Source: Arthrobacter sp. ISL-30 (GTDB taxonomy: Bacteria; Actinomycetota; Actinomycetes; Actinomycetales; Micrococcaceae). From it: a DNA stretch of 64,000 nt. Shown here one piece after another: positions 54,841 through 63,687 of this stretch (positions within the stretch are counted from its first letter, which is position 1; each line of letters starts with the position of its first letter). The notes under the pieces are model-generated. The model made no database searches, was not told the DNA's origin, and saw nothing but the letters and a program-made list of their open reading frames with translations. The DNA is taken from contig NZ_JAGGPK010000033.1 in NCBI RefSeq assembly GCF_018613855.1, forward strand, positions 1 to 64,000. Reading direction: 5' to 3'. Made by a program: the position numbers and the translations under genes.

Positions 54841-55480
54841 GTGAATGATCCCTCGTTCGTTAACTACGTAGCCACTCAGCTGGCTGCTCTTCCCGGGGGT
54901 GCTTGCGGTGTCGCTGGGAGGATCTCGAGCATCCGGCACACATGGGCCCGCAAGTGACTGGGACTTCGCACTCTGCTACCGGGAGGGTTTCGAGCCTGCT
55001 GATCTGCGGGCGCTCGGCTGGGAAGGAAGCGTGTCGGAAATCGGCGGTTGGGGCGGCGCCGTCTTCAACGGCGGCGCCTGGCTGGAAATCGAAGACCGGC
55101 GCGCAGATGTCCACTACCGAGACTTGAACGTCGTCGAACATGAGCTGGCCGAAGCGCGGCATGGCCGCATCCGGAATACCCGCAGCTTCGGCGCGAAGCT
55201 GCACCGCCTGTTTGGCGCGATCGGGCCGACCTCACCTTGACGTAAGCGCGCACCGCCTACGCCGACGCCGGGAAGCTTACGGAGCTGGCAGGTGCGCTGC
55301 CACATCAGCGGTGATGACCGCCCACGCTGTGATGGCCGCCCGCGGTGAGTGCTCACCAAGAGAAACGGCTCCTCGAACGCGCGGGGTTATGCGACTTAGA
55401 CGACCTCATCACGGGCCTGCGGGCCGACCCCTCCGTTCCCACGGACAACAGCATCGAGCAGGTTCCCAATGTTGTGCGAG
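54841..55480 (+). pseudogene. Nucleotidyltransferase-family protein, multiply frameshifted
   Basis: GTG 54841 opens VNDPSFVNYVATQLAALPG. An extra base in the G run near 54896 shifts the frame to VLAVSLGGSRASGTHGPASD and WDFALCYR, the GGSRA...G-S-D-x-D-like nucleotidyltransferase motif. Later frames give RADLTL, VMTAHAVMAARGE and RLLERAGLCDLDDLITGL, the expected C-terminal helices. At least three frameshifts or stops make it a pseudogene. Confidence 0.7.
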
Positions 55481-55732
55481 TATTTGCGGAGTTTGGGGAA
55501 CTTTCGGCTGGCCACGTACCGTTGCAGGCGATAGCCAGCTTGCACAGGCGCTCCAGGCCGGACGAGTATGGGCAGCAGGGACCTGAACTACGCACTTCAC
55601 GTCGGGATGTACTCGTATGCTCCGATGAGGTCCTTTCTCTGCGCGACCACTGGCGCGGGGGATGTGCTATCGACGCCCGGTTCAGGCTATCGGCTAACTG
55701 GTATCGCTACTCGGGCGGGGAATCCGGGGTTA

Positions 55733-56290
55733 TCAGTCGTGGTCCGGCGTGAGCGGTGGCGGTGGGCGGTCCCTGCCACATCGTGATGAAACGTGGGAGG
55801 TCTTTGCTCGCTCTGATGCGGAGGACAGGACGGACACCGGTGATGGCGGTTCCTTCCAGAACTGGACCAGGTGGCGCTCGACCGGCGATTCCACGACCTC
55901 GTCAAAGGCTGTGTCCCGGCCGGTGGCATGAAGCCGGGCACGGTAGCTGCCCTTCTCATCGCCCATAACCGTGCCAATAATCTTCATCTCCCAGCCTGTG
56001 GGCTCATTGAAGTAGGCCCGCCCCTCGGGGAACATCAGGGACACTTCGTGGATGTCTTCCCATCCGGACGCGGGTACCTCCGGTCTCGCACCGAGGATCT
56101 CCACCGTCAAGTCGACCGGCCCCGAATGCACTCCGGTGGAAACCAACGGAACCCTCAGCGGAATCTCCTGCCTCTCGCCACGCATCGACGCCTGTAGGGC
56201 AGCTACAGGATCTGCCGGACGAAAAGGCTCCACCACGAAATCCATGACATGCTGCCATGCCCTGATCATGAAAGCTGCCGATTCGATCAC
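55733..56290 (-). CDS. Hypothetical protein
   Basis: The product has 185 residues. The body reads like a soluble beta-rich protein (VSTGVHSGPVDLTVEILGAR, GWEDIHEVSLMFPEGRAYF, GWEMKIIGTVMGDEKGSYRA), with a Pro/Arg-rich end. GTG 56290 follows GAGAGGCAGG. I do not recognise the family. It is one of the few unbroken frames in this part and may be genuine. Confidence 0.5.
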   Translation of the reverse strand: MIESAAFMIRAWQHVMDFVVEPFRPADPVAALQASMRGERQEIPLRVPLVSTGVHSGPVDLTVEILGARPEVPASGWEDIHEVSLMFPEGRAYFNEPTGWEMKIIGTVMGDEKGSYRARLHATGRDTAFDEVVESPVERHLVQFWKEPPSPVSVLSSASERAKTSHVSSRCGRDRPPPPLTPDHD

Positions 56291-56717
56291 AGGCCTGCCT
56301 CTCAAGCAATGTGGACACGGAACGTGCCTGCTTCAATTACCTGCATTGGAACATAAAGGACGCTGGCCAATACAGAGCAAGTTCCGAGCGTCTCAGGTTC
56401 CAAGAAGGTGACAAGACTGGACCTAGCGTTGCATTGAGGGCCGTGAAAGGTCGAATCAGGATGCACCCAGGAGATGGCGGCAGCCAAAACCGACCCTTCG
56501 CGTTCCCCAAAAGGGACGTGCAGTATCGCGCGCAGTTTCTAGTCCCCGATAAAACGGTCGTTTTCGACACTCAGTGCGGTCAGTCAGGCGGCCAGATTCG
56601 GAACAGCATCATGAGCAATGGGGTTATCGGTCACCGGTACGCTTCGATGAAGATCCATTGGGCGTGAAGAAGGGCATGCTCCGTGAACCCTTTTGTGGCC
56701 AGCGTGCAATACACAGT

Positions 56718-56990
56718 GTGAGCACAGACAACGACATCATCAGGCGGTCCCGGGACAGCCCCGCAGTTTTCGGGGAGTTGTACGACAGACACGCGTCAAT
56801 CATCTACAGATACGCCGCCAGAAGGGCGGGCAACTTCGCAGCCGACGACGTCACGTCCGAAACCTTCCTGGTCGCCTGGGAACAACTCGAAACCTACGAC
56901 CTTGACCGGGAGGATGCCCGGCCCTGGCTTTCGGTGCCGCCACAAATCTGCTCCGACGGCAGTGCTACCGAGCTACGAAACCATAGTGCC
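56718..56990 (+). pseudogene. ECF sigma factor, N-terminal remnant
   Basis: From GTG 56718: SPAVFGELYDRHASIIYRYA, then DDVTSETFLVAWEQLETYDL and DREDARPWL, the sigma-70 region 2 of an ECF factor. Near 56930 the frame slips, and FGAATNLLRRQ continues in another frame. Then the sequence stops resembling a sigma factor. Region 4 is absent. The next sequence is an inverted piece of another gene. Confidence 0.75.
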
Positions 56991-57266
56991 ATCGGCCCTG
57001 GAAACCGAGCTGGCATGAACGGCCTTCGTCTCGACCCTCAGGTACTGGCCGGGTCCCACCACCGGGTCGGAGGTCTGGATCGTTGCTGCCGCTGCGTTGT
57101 TCAGGACCTCGGCTGCTTCGGCGGTTGCTGCCGGACCACTGAGCCTGACAACGTCTGCCACGACGATTCCCCCCCCCACGAGCAGTGCCGCAGCTGCCGA
57201 AGCGACCAGGACCCGGCGCCGGAGGCGGATCGGACTGTCAGTGCCTTTGGCCTGCGTCTCAGTCAT
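56973..57266 (-). pseudogene. CU044_5270-type membrane protein, N-terminal remnant, inverted
   Basis: ATG 57266 opens MTETQAKGTDSPIRLRRRVL, a membrane helix (VASAAAALLVGGGIVVADVV) and EVLNNAAAATIQTSDPVVGP, GQYLRVETKAV. This is the start of CU044_5270-type proteins, which normally lie directly downstream of an ECF sigma gene on the same strand. Here it faces the sigma remnant and both are cut at the junction near 56985. Confidence 0.7.
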
Positions 57267-57376
57267 TGCCACAGAGGTTGGAAGCCGGGGCGACCTTGGC
57301 CATGACTTTCTCGCGGCCACGTGCCAACGTGGCCAGCGGTAGCCAGGCGCCTCATTCTCGGACACAATTGATGCTC

Positions 57377-57916
57377 ATGAGCATCCGTGAGGCGCGGCCG
57401 AGCGATTTTGCAGCAGTCGACGAAGTGGAGCAGGAGGCCTTCGGCGATCATGGAACGCTCGTCGTGAACCTGATACACGCTCTTCGTCCGGTCGGGTCCG
57501 AGCGTGGCGGCTTGGAGCTGGTCGCCGAGGATGATGATGGCCGTGTCGTGGGCCATGTTTTGTTCTCGGCCGGACTGTTGGACGCCCCGTCACGCCTGGT
57601 CCCTGTCCAGGTCCTCAGTCCAATCGCTGTCAGTCCTGACCGTCAAGGGATGGGAATTGGAAAGCAGCTGATTACACATGGCGCCCAAATTCTCGGCGCG
57701 CGGAGGGTGCCGGCAATCTTCCTTGAGGGGGACCCTGGCTTTTACTCACGCGTCGGTTTCGTTCAAGCTGGCGACAGGGGCTTTCGCAAGCCATCGCTTC
57801 GTATTCCTGACGAGGCCTTTCAGCTGCTGCCCCTGCCCGCCTTTGAACCGTGGATGAGCGGCACCCTCGTGTACGCCGACCCGTTCTGGACGCTCGACGC
57901 AGTTGGTCTGCGGTGA
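57377..57916 (+). CDS. GNAT-family N-acetyltransferase (YhbS type)
   Basis: The product has 179 residues. MSIREARPSDFAAVDEVEQE, then VLSPIAVSPDRQGMGIGKQL with the acetyl-CoA loop (Q-G-M-G-I-G-K), then FLEGDPGFYSRVGFVQAGDR, as in YhbS-like acetyltransferases. An in-frame ATG at 57371 is an alternative start. The substrate is unknown. It looks intact. Confidence 0.85.
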   Translation: MSIREARPSDFAAVDEVEQEAFGDHGTLVVNLIHALRPVGSERGGLELVAEDDDGRVVGHVLFSAGLLDAPSRLVPVQVLSPIAVSPDRQGMGIGKQLITHGAQILGARRVPAIFLEGDPGFYSRVGFVQAGDRGFRKPSLRIPDEAFQLLPLPAFEPWMSGTLVYADPFWTLDAVGLR

Positions 57917-58466
57917 CGCCAACCGCGCTGCAGTCGCGCCCGGAACTGCCCCGATGCTCAGAGACGGCACGCCTCTACGAGGCGTACCACTCACCTGCCG
58001 CTTGACAGAAGGTAGAAGCCCCCAGGCCGGCCAGCCTCGCCAGTTTCTCGGCGAACGGAACTGCCCCGGCTTTTGTTGACTCGGGGTCTTAGGCCGCTCG
58101 GAGCGCGGTCCGGTTGATTGTTTCATATTCGATCGGGCGAGTTTCCCCAGCCGTCTCTGCCTGCGCCGGCGATGGTAGGTCCGTTCGATCCACGTCGTAA
58201 TTGCCAGGCGCAGCTCGTGTGGGCTGGGCCAACGGTCCAGTAACTGCGCACTTCTTCGCCCAATTTAAGTTTCATTGCATGGGGTCGGCGGAGGTCGACA
58301 CGGCGCGGTTTGATCGAGTAATCCGGTGGCACAGTTGCCTTCCTGTCGCGCCCACTTCCAGCATTGGTTGGCTCACCCATGGCCGCCTCCAGGTGAAGTC
58401 AAAGGACAAGCCCCCCGCATACCAAGGCACTGCCTGCACGGACGCCCGTGGCTGACGTGCCCGCCC
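57917..58466. other. No recognisable gene
   Basis: A minus-strand frame at 58123-58380 is open but has no ribosome site or family resemblance. The stretch separates the acetyltransferase from the multi-domain hydrolase locus. Confidence 0.35.
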
Positions 58467-61400
58467 TTAGTTGGCCCGTTCGATCAGCTTCATCACGCTG
58501 GTGAGCGTGGCCGCGTAGGAAGGATCGGTGGCGTAGCCCGCAGCGGCCACGGCACGTGCGAACGCGTACGGGTCGCCAGTGTTCTGGAAGGCATTCCGGT
58601 AGCGTGCATTGCTGCGCAGGAAGTTGCCGTGGTCCCCGAACGCCTCCTCGGCGGAGCTGTATGCCCTGAACCAGTCTCTGACCACGTAGTTGTATTTCCC
58701 GTCGGGCCTCGGCGTCACCGAGATGACGTCCGGGAACTGACCGTTGGGATGGTTGAGCACCTCCCGTGTCTGCAGCAGCTGCCGCTGTGATTCCGGAACC
58801 GAAGCCTTGGCCTTGATGCCGAAGAAGTTGAACCGAGGAGCCTTTTTGCCCCAGCCCGACTCCAGCGCAGCCTGCCCCAGCGTCACCAGCCACGGAACCC
58901 CGCTCTTTGGCTGGCCCCGCTGGGCCTCCGGGGCGTAGCGGCGGACAAAGTCGCGGACATGGGCCGGGGCCGGGCCGGCCGGCTTGGGTGGAGCGGGCGA
59001 CGGCGGAACAGGCGACGGCGGTTGAGGGGCGGGCGGTGCCGGGGCAGTACCGCCGCCGATCCCCGGCACGCCGCTCTGAAACAGCGGACTGGGGTTCCTG
59101 GCCCCTTCCCAGCTGAGGTCCACGTGGATGTGGTCGGTGTGTTTGTTGGCAAGAGTGTAGGGCCGCCAGCCCTCTGCCCGGCGCGCCCAGCTCCACTGGT
59201 TGTGGTTCCAGATGATGTAGGCCACCTGCAGTTCCACGGCGTTGCTCTGCATCCATGCCACATAGGCGTCCGCCTGGGCTTTTTCGGCCGGCCGATCAAC
59301 CCGTGCGTGCAGGTCGATGGAGCGGCCTTCGCCGTGTAGTGACGGGGTGCCCGCCTCGGTTTTCCGGCAGTTGAACGTCCCAGCCTGCCGGCCGGTCAGG
59401 CGCCGCCACTGATCGGCCATCGCCCGTGCCCCGGGCTGCTCGCCGGTGGCACAGCGGGTAAAGGTGCCGCGGACTACCCGTCCTGCGGCCCCGTCCGACG
59501 TCTGCGGTGCCGGTACGGGCGGCGGGCTGGCTTTCCGGCCGGCCCGGTGCGCGTTGATGGCAGCCAAGGCAGCGGCTCCGGCGGCGCCGGACAAGTACGT
59601 CCATGCCGTCCATTTGCCACGCACGTCGATGTGGGCAAAGCTGCTGCCAATGCCGACGCCGATGCCGTCACCGAGGGCATCCACTGCGGCTTTTGCGATG
59701 TCCAGCCCGGTCATGCCCGCCACGGTGATGTCGGCTGCCTGCCCGCTGCAGTGCCTGCTGAGCGTGGGCTTCTTTGGCGGCCGCGCGTTGCGGTAGACCG
59801 CCACGTTGCGTTCCCACGAACGGTAGCCCGAGGTGATCCGGACCGGCCGTCCCACCCGGTCGCGCAGCTTCTGCAGAGCTGCCACCAGCGCGGGGGAGAT
59901 ACGTGCCTTGTCGGCATACTGGTTGCCGCTGAACACGAGCTCACCCACCGTGAAGTTGGGTGAGAGTTTTTCGCTCCGGACAGCAGCGCCGGTTTCATAC
60001 AGCGGCAGGCCGGTGTTGTTCGGGTCCCAGTGTTCCTCGCCCTTGCCGGTCCTGCCTGAGGTGGGGCTGAGCGAGACTCCGGAGGGGAAGACCTCGTGCT
60101 CGCCGATGTCCTCGGACTCCGCTTCCGCGGCCGCGAGTTTCCATTCCGCATCCTCGGCCTCGCCGGCTTCAGCGTCCCGAGCATCGGCCTCACCGGTGTC
60201 TGTCTCGCCGGTGTCTGTCTCGCTGTCGTTGGTTTCGCCGAAATCTGCCGCTTCGCCCGGCGCCTCTTCCACAGCGGCTTCCCCTGAATCGTGAAAATCA
60301 GGCATAGTTCCACCAGTTTCCGCTTCATCAAAACGCCAGCCGGTATCCGCGAAAAACAGGTCTTCGTCGTCTGTCTCCGCCTCCCTGGCGATGGTGTATG
60401 GCAGCGCCGCACCTGAATCTGCCAGCAAGCGCCAGCCGAAACGTCGCGGAATGTCGTTATGCGGCACCCTTGTGGCCTCCACGCGGAAGGACGGCGGAGC
60501 AGCCAGGGACTTTAGCGCCTTAGCCACTCGCTCGCTGTGGCGGGCGGTGGGCTCACCCGGCCGGAAAATCACCCGCAGCGCACCGCTTCCGGTGCCGACC
60601 CGCCGTCGTGCCCACTCGATCAGCGCGGACGGGTCCGAGTACAGCGCATCGAAGGTGTGGACTTCGTCGGGGTCCGTTTGGCGCAGGATGGCCATCAGTG
60701 GGGCCCCGCCGCCGGAGTGAGCAGTGATGATGAGTTTTCCCTGGCCCGCACTGGAACCGGTCTCCTTGTTAAAGGCTGCCAGTGCATCCGCTACCAGCTT
60801 TTTCAGGGCGGACGGCTTGGTGAGCTCCGGGAAGGAGTAGCCCGAGCCGCTGTTGCCGCCAAAGTAATTCCCGCGGGGCAGGATCGCCAGGATGGGCGTG
60901 GTCCGGCCCGGCACCCCCGGCTGGTCCGGGTCCGCGAAGTCCAGCCCGCTGGCCGGCTCCTTGTCCCGGATGATGCTCATCCTGGCGCGTTTGCCCGAGT
61001 AGCCGTGCAGGTGGACCACCACATCAACTGTCTGCACGCCCTGGGGCATGCTGTTCCACTTCAGCAGCAGGTCCGGCGCCGTGCCCTTGTGCGCGCGAAG
61101 CTGCGGCAGCCGGTCCACCACCAGCTGCCCTGGGGGAATGGTCGCGGCTTGTTCCGCTTGGAAGGGCTGGCTTTCAGTGTCTCCTTCCAGGGTTCCCGCC
61201 TCCAGATCCTCCTGCACTTCCCAGGTGGTGGCGCCCGCGTCTTCCTGGAGGTCCGCCGCCTCCGACCACGACTGGAATGCCGAGTCTTCCTGTTCGCCCC
61301 AGGTGAGGCTGTCATAGTCCTCGGCCAGCCCGCCACGGCTTCCGTAGTCGCCGGACTCGTAGACGTCCGGCTGGTACTCGTCACTTGTGTACTCTTCGCC

Positions 61401-61547
61401 GGCGCGCATTTCCGCCAGCGCCTCGGTAGGCGCCGACGGGTCCTGCAAAGCGAAGACGTCCTGCTTCAACGGCCAGCCGGGCTGTTCCTGATGCGCCTCG
61501 CCGTCGCCGTTGAGCGCGAAGAGTTGCGCCACTGAATAGTCCTCCAT
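58467..61547 (-). CDS. 1026-residue multidomain hydrolase (alpha/beta hydrolase, two M15-like modules, glucosaminidase)
   Basis: Residues 1-140 are acidic and probably disordered. 140-390 form an alpha/beta-hydrolase-like domain (VVVHLHGYSG at 177-185; nucleophile S278 in TAHSGGG; H363). 400-510 is an acidic linker with GETD repeats. 515-655 is an M15/DUF882-like peptidase (SRHCSGQAAD with H599 and D606; H639). 690-815 is a second zinc-peptidase-like module (SLHGEGRSIDLH; DHIHVD at 805-810). A Pro-rich linker follows, then a glucosaminidase-like domain with E896 in ALESGWG. No signal peptide is visible, so release by an injection or lysis route is possible. AAGGAG suits ATG 61547. Confidence 0.8.
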   Translation of the reverse strand: MEDYSVAQLFALNGDGEAHQEQPGWPLKQDVFALQDPSAPTEALAEMRAGEEYTSDEYQPDVYESGDYGSRGGLAEDYDSLTWGEQEDSAFQSWSEAADLQEDAGATTWEVQEDLEAGTLEGDTESQPFQAEQAATIPPGQLVVDRLPQLRAHKGTAPDLLLKWNSMPQGVQTVDVVVHLHGYSGKRARMSIIRDKEPASGLDFADPDQPGVPGRTTPILAILPRGNYFGGNSGSGYSFPELTKPSALKKLVADALAAFNKETGSSAGQGKLIITAHSGGGAPLMAILRQTDPDEVHTFDALYSDPSALIEWARRRVGTGSGALRVIFRPGEPTARHSERVAKALKSLAAPPSFRVEATRVPHNDIPRRFGWRLLADSGAALPYTIAREAETDDEDLFFADTGWRFDEAETGGTMPDFHDSGEAAVEEAPGEAADFGETNDSETDTGETDTGEADARDAEAGEAEDAEWKLAAAEAESEDIGEHEVFPSGVSLSPTSGRTGKGEEHWDPNNTGLPLYETGAAVRSEKLSPNFTVGELVFSGNQYADKARISPALVAALQKLRDRVGRPVRITSGYRSWERNVAVYRNARPPKKPTLSRHCSGQAADITVAGMTGLDIAKAAVDALGDGIGVGIGSSFAHIDVRGKWTAWTYLSGAAGAAALAAINAHRAGRKASPPPVPAPQTSDGAAGRVVRGTFTRCATGEQPGARAMADQWRRLTGRQAGTFNCRKTEAGTPSLHGEGRSIDLHARVDRPAEKAQADAYVAWMQSNAVELQVAYIIWNHNQWSWARRAEGWRPYTLANKHTDHIHVDLSWEGARNPSPLFQSGVPGIGGGTAPAPPAPQPPSPVPPSPAPPKPAGPAPAHVRDFVRRYAPEAQRGQPKSGVPWLVTLGQAALESGWGKKAPRFNFFGIKAKASVPESQRQLLQTREVLNHPNGQFPDVISVTPRPDGKYNYVVRDWFRAYSSAEEAFGDHGNFLRSNARYRNAFQNTGDPYAFARAVAAAGYATDPSYAATLTSVMKLIERAN

Positions 61548-61565
61548 GACATGGCTCCTTGGGTC

Positions 61566-62861
61566 CTAGACCTTGGCCTTGGCGCCGTTGGATGACGGCG
61601 CGAAGACGGGCGCCGCCGCCGTCGGCGTGGGCTCGGGCAACCGCAACGGCTGGGCCGGCCGTTTGGCGTCCGGGCTGACGGACACCACAGTGGGGTCCTT
61701 GATGCGGGTGCCGGTGGCGGACTGCCAGAGGTCGATGATGCGGATCATCGCGTCAGCGATCACCGGGTTGGGCACGCCGTTGGAGTGGTACAGCATTTCT
61801 GCATCGGCTTCATCGTTGAAGGCGCCGTTCTCGATGAACCACATCAGGGGCGAGAGCAGCCCGGCGAGTTCAAAGAGCTCGCGGCTTTCGCGCGGCGGGT
61901 TGATGCCAACCCGGGCGCCGATGGCGGCCAAACGGTCGGCCGGGTTGCCGTTGACGCCGGCTTCGGCCTTGAGATCCTTGACCACCGGCGTTTCGTATTC
62001 CACTGTCAGATGGAACCAGTTGAGCATGGTGACGTAGGCGAACTCCTCCTGGGCCAGCATGCCGCCGCGGCGCCGCATGGTGAGCATCTCGGATAGGGAC
62101 TGGCACAGGTACGCAATGTAGCTGCGGTCAGTGGCGTTGGGGCCGCCGGAGTTCCGGTCGTTGAGGATGCCCTGCCAGACCTGGCGCAGCATTTCTTCCC
62201 AGATGTCGAAGAACCGGGCGTTGCTTCCGGCGCCGACGTCGCGCTTCCAGGGCTGGCCGTCCAGGGGTGCGCCCAGGGGGGAGTGGGACAGGTCGCGCCC
62301 GAACATCCGCCAGTAGGCGTTGCGCCGGTTCACGCGGGCGTCGGGACGGAGCTGACTGGAGACCCCCAGGATGTGGAACTGCGGCGGGTCGCGGAAGAAC
62401 AGTTCCTCCGTGTTCCTGGCCCACACCAAGGTCTGGACCGACGGTGGTGCCAGCGTTTCACCCACTTTGTAGCGCCGGACCACTTCACCCAGGATTTCCA
62501 CGATGCCGGTGTTCTCCAACAGAAACGCGTAGATGAGGTGGTCCCAGGGCAGTGCGGTGGTGGTCGCCAGCAGGGGGTTCACCTTGTAACCGGGTGGAAT
62601 GGTGGTGCCCTGGGTGATGGCGCTGGGAAGTTCGGTCAGGAGCCCCGCGGGCATGCGGAGGCCGTCGATGACGGCCTGGTTACCGGTTGGGGCTGTCAGC
62701 GGTGTAGGCAGGTATTTGACCAGCCCGTTGACCGCGAAGACCTCCTCCAGCCAGCGGCTGAGCTGGACGGGATTGTGGGCGAACACCACTTCCGGACTCG
62801 GTATTGCTGTGGGGTTCACCAGGGTCGGGTCAACGACCAGACGGGCGAGGGTACGGAACAT
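61566..62861 (-). CDS. Unknown 431-residue protein of the hydrolase locus
   Basis: I do not recognise this protein. It is soluble and without a signal peptide. The middle is helical with many aromatic residues (ALPWDHLIYAFLLENTGIVE, FFDIWEEMLRQVWQGILNDR, SYIAYLCQSLSEMLTMRRRG), and the C-terminal 50 residues are Pro/Ala-rich. GGAGG seven bases before ATG 62861 is a strong ribosome site. It lies 18 bases before the large hydrolase gene and 27 bases after the next upstream gene, so they form one operon. Confidence 0.7.
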   Translation of the reverse strand: MFRTLARLVVDPTLVNPTAIPSPEVVFAHNPVQLSRWLEEVFAVNGLVKYLPTPLTAPTGNQAVIDGLRMPAGLLTELPSAITQGTTIPPGYKVNPLLATTTALPWDHLIYAFLLENTGIVEILGEVVRRYKVGETLAPPSVQTLVWARNTEELFFRDPPQFHILGVSSQLRPDARVNRRNAYWRMFGRDLSHSPLGAPLDGQPWKRDVGAGSNARFFDIWEEMLRQVWQGILNDRNSGGPNATDRSYIAYLCQSLSEMLTMRRRGGMLAQEEFAYVTMLNWFHLTVEYETPVVKDLKAEAGVNGNPADRLAAIGARVGINPPRESRELFELAGLLSPLMWFIENGAFNDEADAEMLYHSNGVPNPVIADAMIRIIDLWQSATGTRIKDPTVVSVSPDAKRPAQPLRLPEPTPTAAAPVFAPSSNGAKAKV

Positions 62862-62888
62862 TGTGAGGCCTCCAAATGCTTCTGAATT

Positions 62889-63650
62889 TCAGCCCCGGTA
62901 GGGGAGTCCCAGCGCGATGGGAAGGTCGCGCCCGTCGAGCAGCTCAACGGTCTGCACCTGGTCCGACGTGATTTCCAGGCTGTTGTCCGCCAGCTTGTCC
63001 ACGCGGTCTCCGCCGGTGGAACCGTCGAGGAACCGCACCAGGACGGTCTCGGCCGTGGGCGGCAGCGCCGCAAGGAACCGCAGCAGGTACCGCGTTGTGC
63101 CGCCCATGACCACGCGCCGTATTTCCGGTGGCGGGATGAGCGAGCCATCACGCTCCGGTCCGGTGCGTTTCCGGCTCCCCAGCGCGTTGCTGAGGGCGTT
63201 GAACTGAATCCCTATCCGGAGCTGGCCGGGCCGGATGTTTCCGGGCTGGGGCTCGTAGTGCTCCCGGCGTTTTCCGCTGGCCTGTTTCTCGATCTTTTCG
63301 AGCAGCATGGCATCCGTTGCCTGCCGTTGGCGCTGCTCTTCCAGCATTTGCCGGACCAGGGTGTAATCCGCCTCGCGCAGCTGCGCCTGCTCGGCGAAGA
63401 TACTGCGCTGTTCGGTGAAGACATCCCGCATGACGCCGGCCATCTGCTCGGCGAACGCCTGCGCGGCGGCCAGCATCAGGGCTGCCGCTGCTGCCTGGTC
63501 GGCCGACTGGTCCTGGGTCTGGCGGTTGGACTGGCCCTTGCCCTCTTCCGGCTTGCCGCTTCCGCTGCTGCCTCCGCCTCCGCCGCTGGCTGCCTTGGCT
63601 GCGGAACTGCGGGCTGATGGGCGGGACACGCCCGTCTCTTCCTGTGCCAT
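62889..63650 (-). CDS. Unknown 253-residue protein with Gly/Ser linker and coiled coil
   Basis: I do not recognise this protein. Residues 1-50 are Gly/Ser/Lys-rich. About 50-125 is Ala/Gln-rich helix likely to form a coiled coil (QAAAAALMLAAAQAFAEQMA, READYTLVRQMLEEQRQRQA). The rest is a compact beta-type domain (LRIGIQFNALSNALGSRKRT, TVLVRFLDGSTGGDRVDKLA, QVQTVELLDGRDLPIALGLP). It has no signal peptide. The layout would suit a structural or adaptor subunit. AAGGAAAGGA precedes ATG 63650. Confidence 0.7.
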   Translation of the reverse strand: MAQEETGVSRPSARSSAAKAASGGGGGSSGSGKPEEGKGQSNRQTQDQSADQAAAAALMLAAAQAFAEQMAGVMRDVFTEQRSIFAEQAQLREADYTLVRQMLEEQRQRQATDAMLLEKIEKQASGKRREHYEPQPGNIRPGQLRIGIQFNALSNALGSRKRTGPERDGSLIPPPEIRRVVMGGTTRYLLRFLAALPPTAETVLVRFLDGSTGGDRVDKLADNSLEITSDQVQTVELLDGRDLPIALGLPYRG

Positions 63651-63687
63651 GACGATCGTCCTTTCCTTGCTGTTTGTCTGTAGTGGG

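Noticed and set aside
55480-55600. Aldehyde dehydrogenase fragment (QLAQALQAGRVWAAGT)
   Set aside because: The resemblance is limited to about 16 residues and no other ALDH motif is nearby.
60537-61535. 332-codon plus-strand frame
   Set aside because: It is antisense to the large multidomain hydrolase and has no ribosome site.
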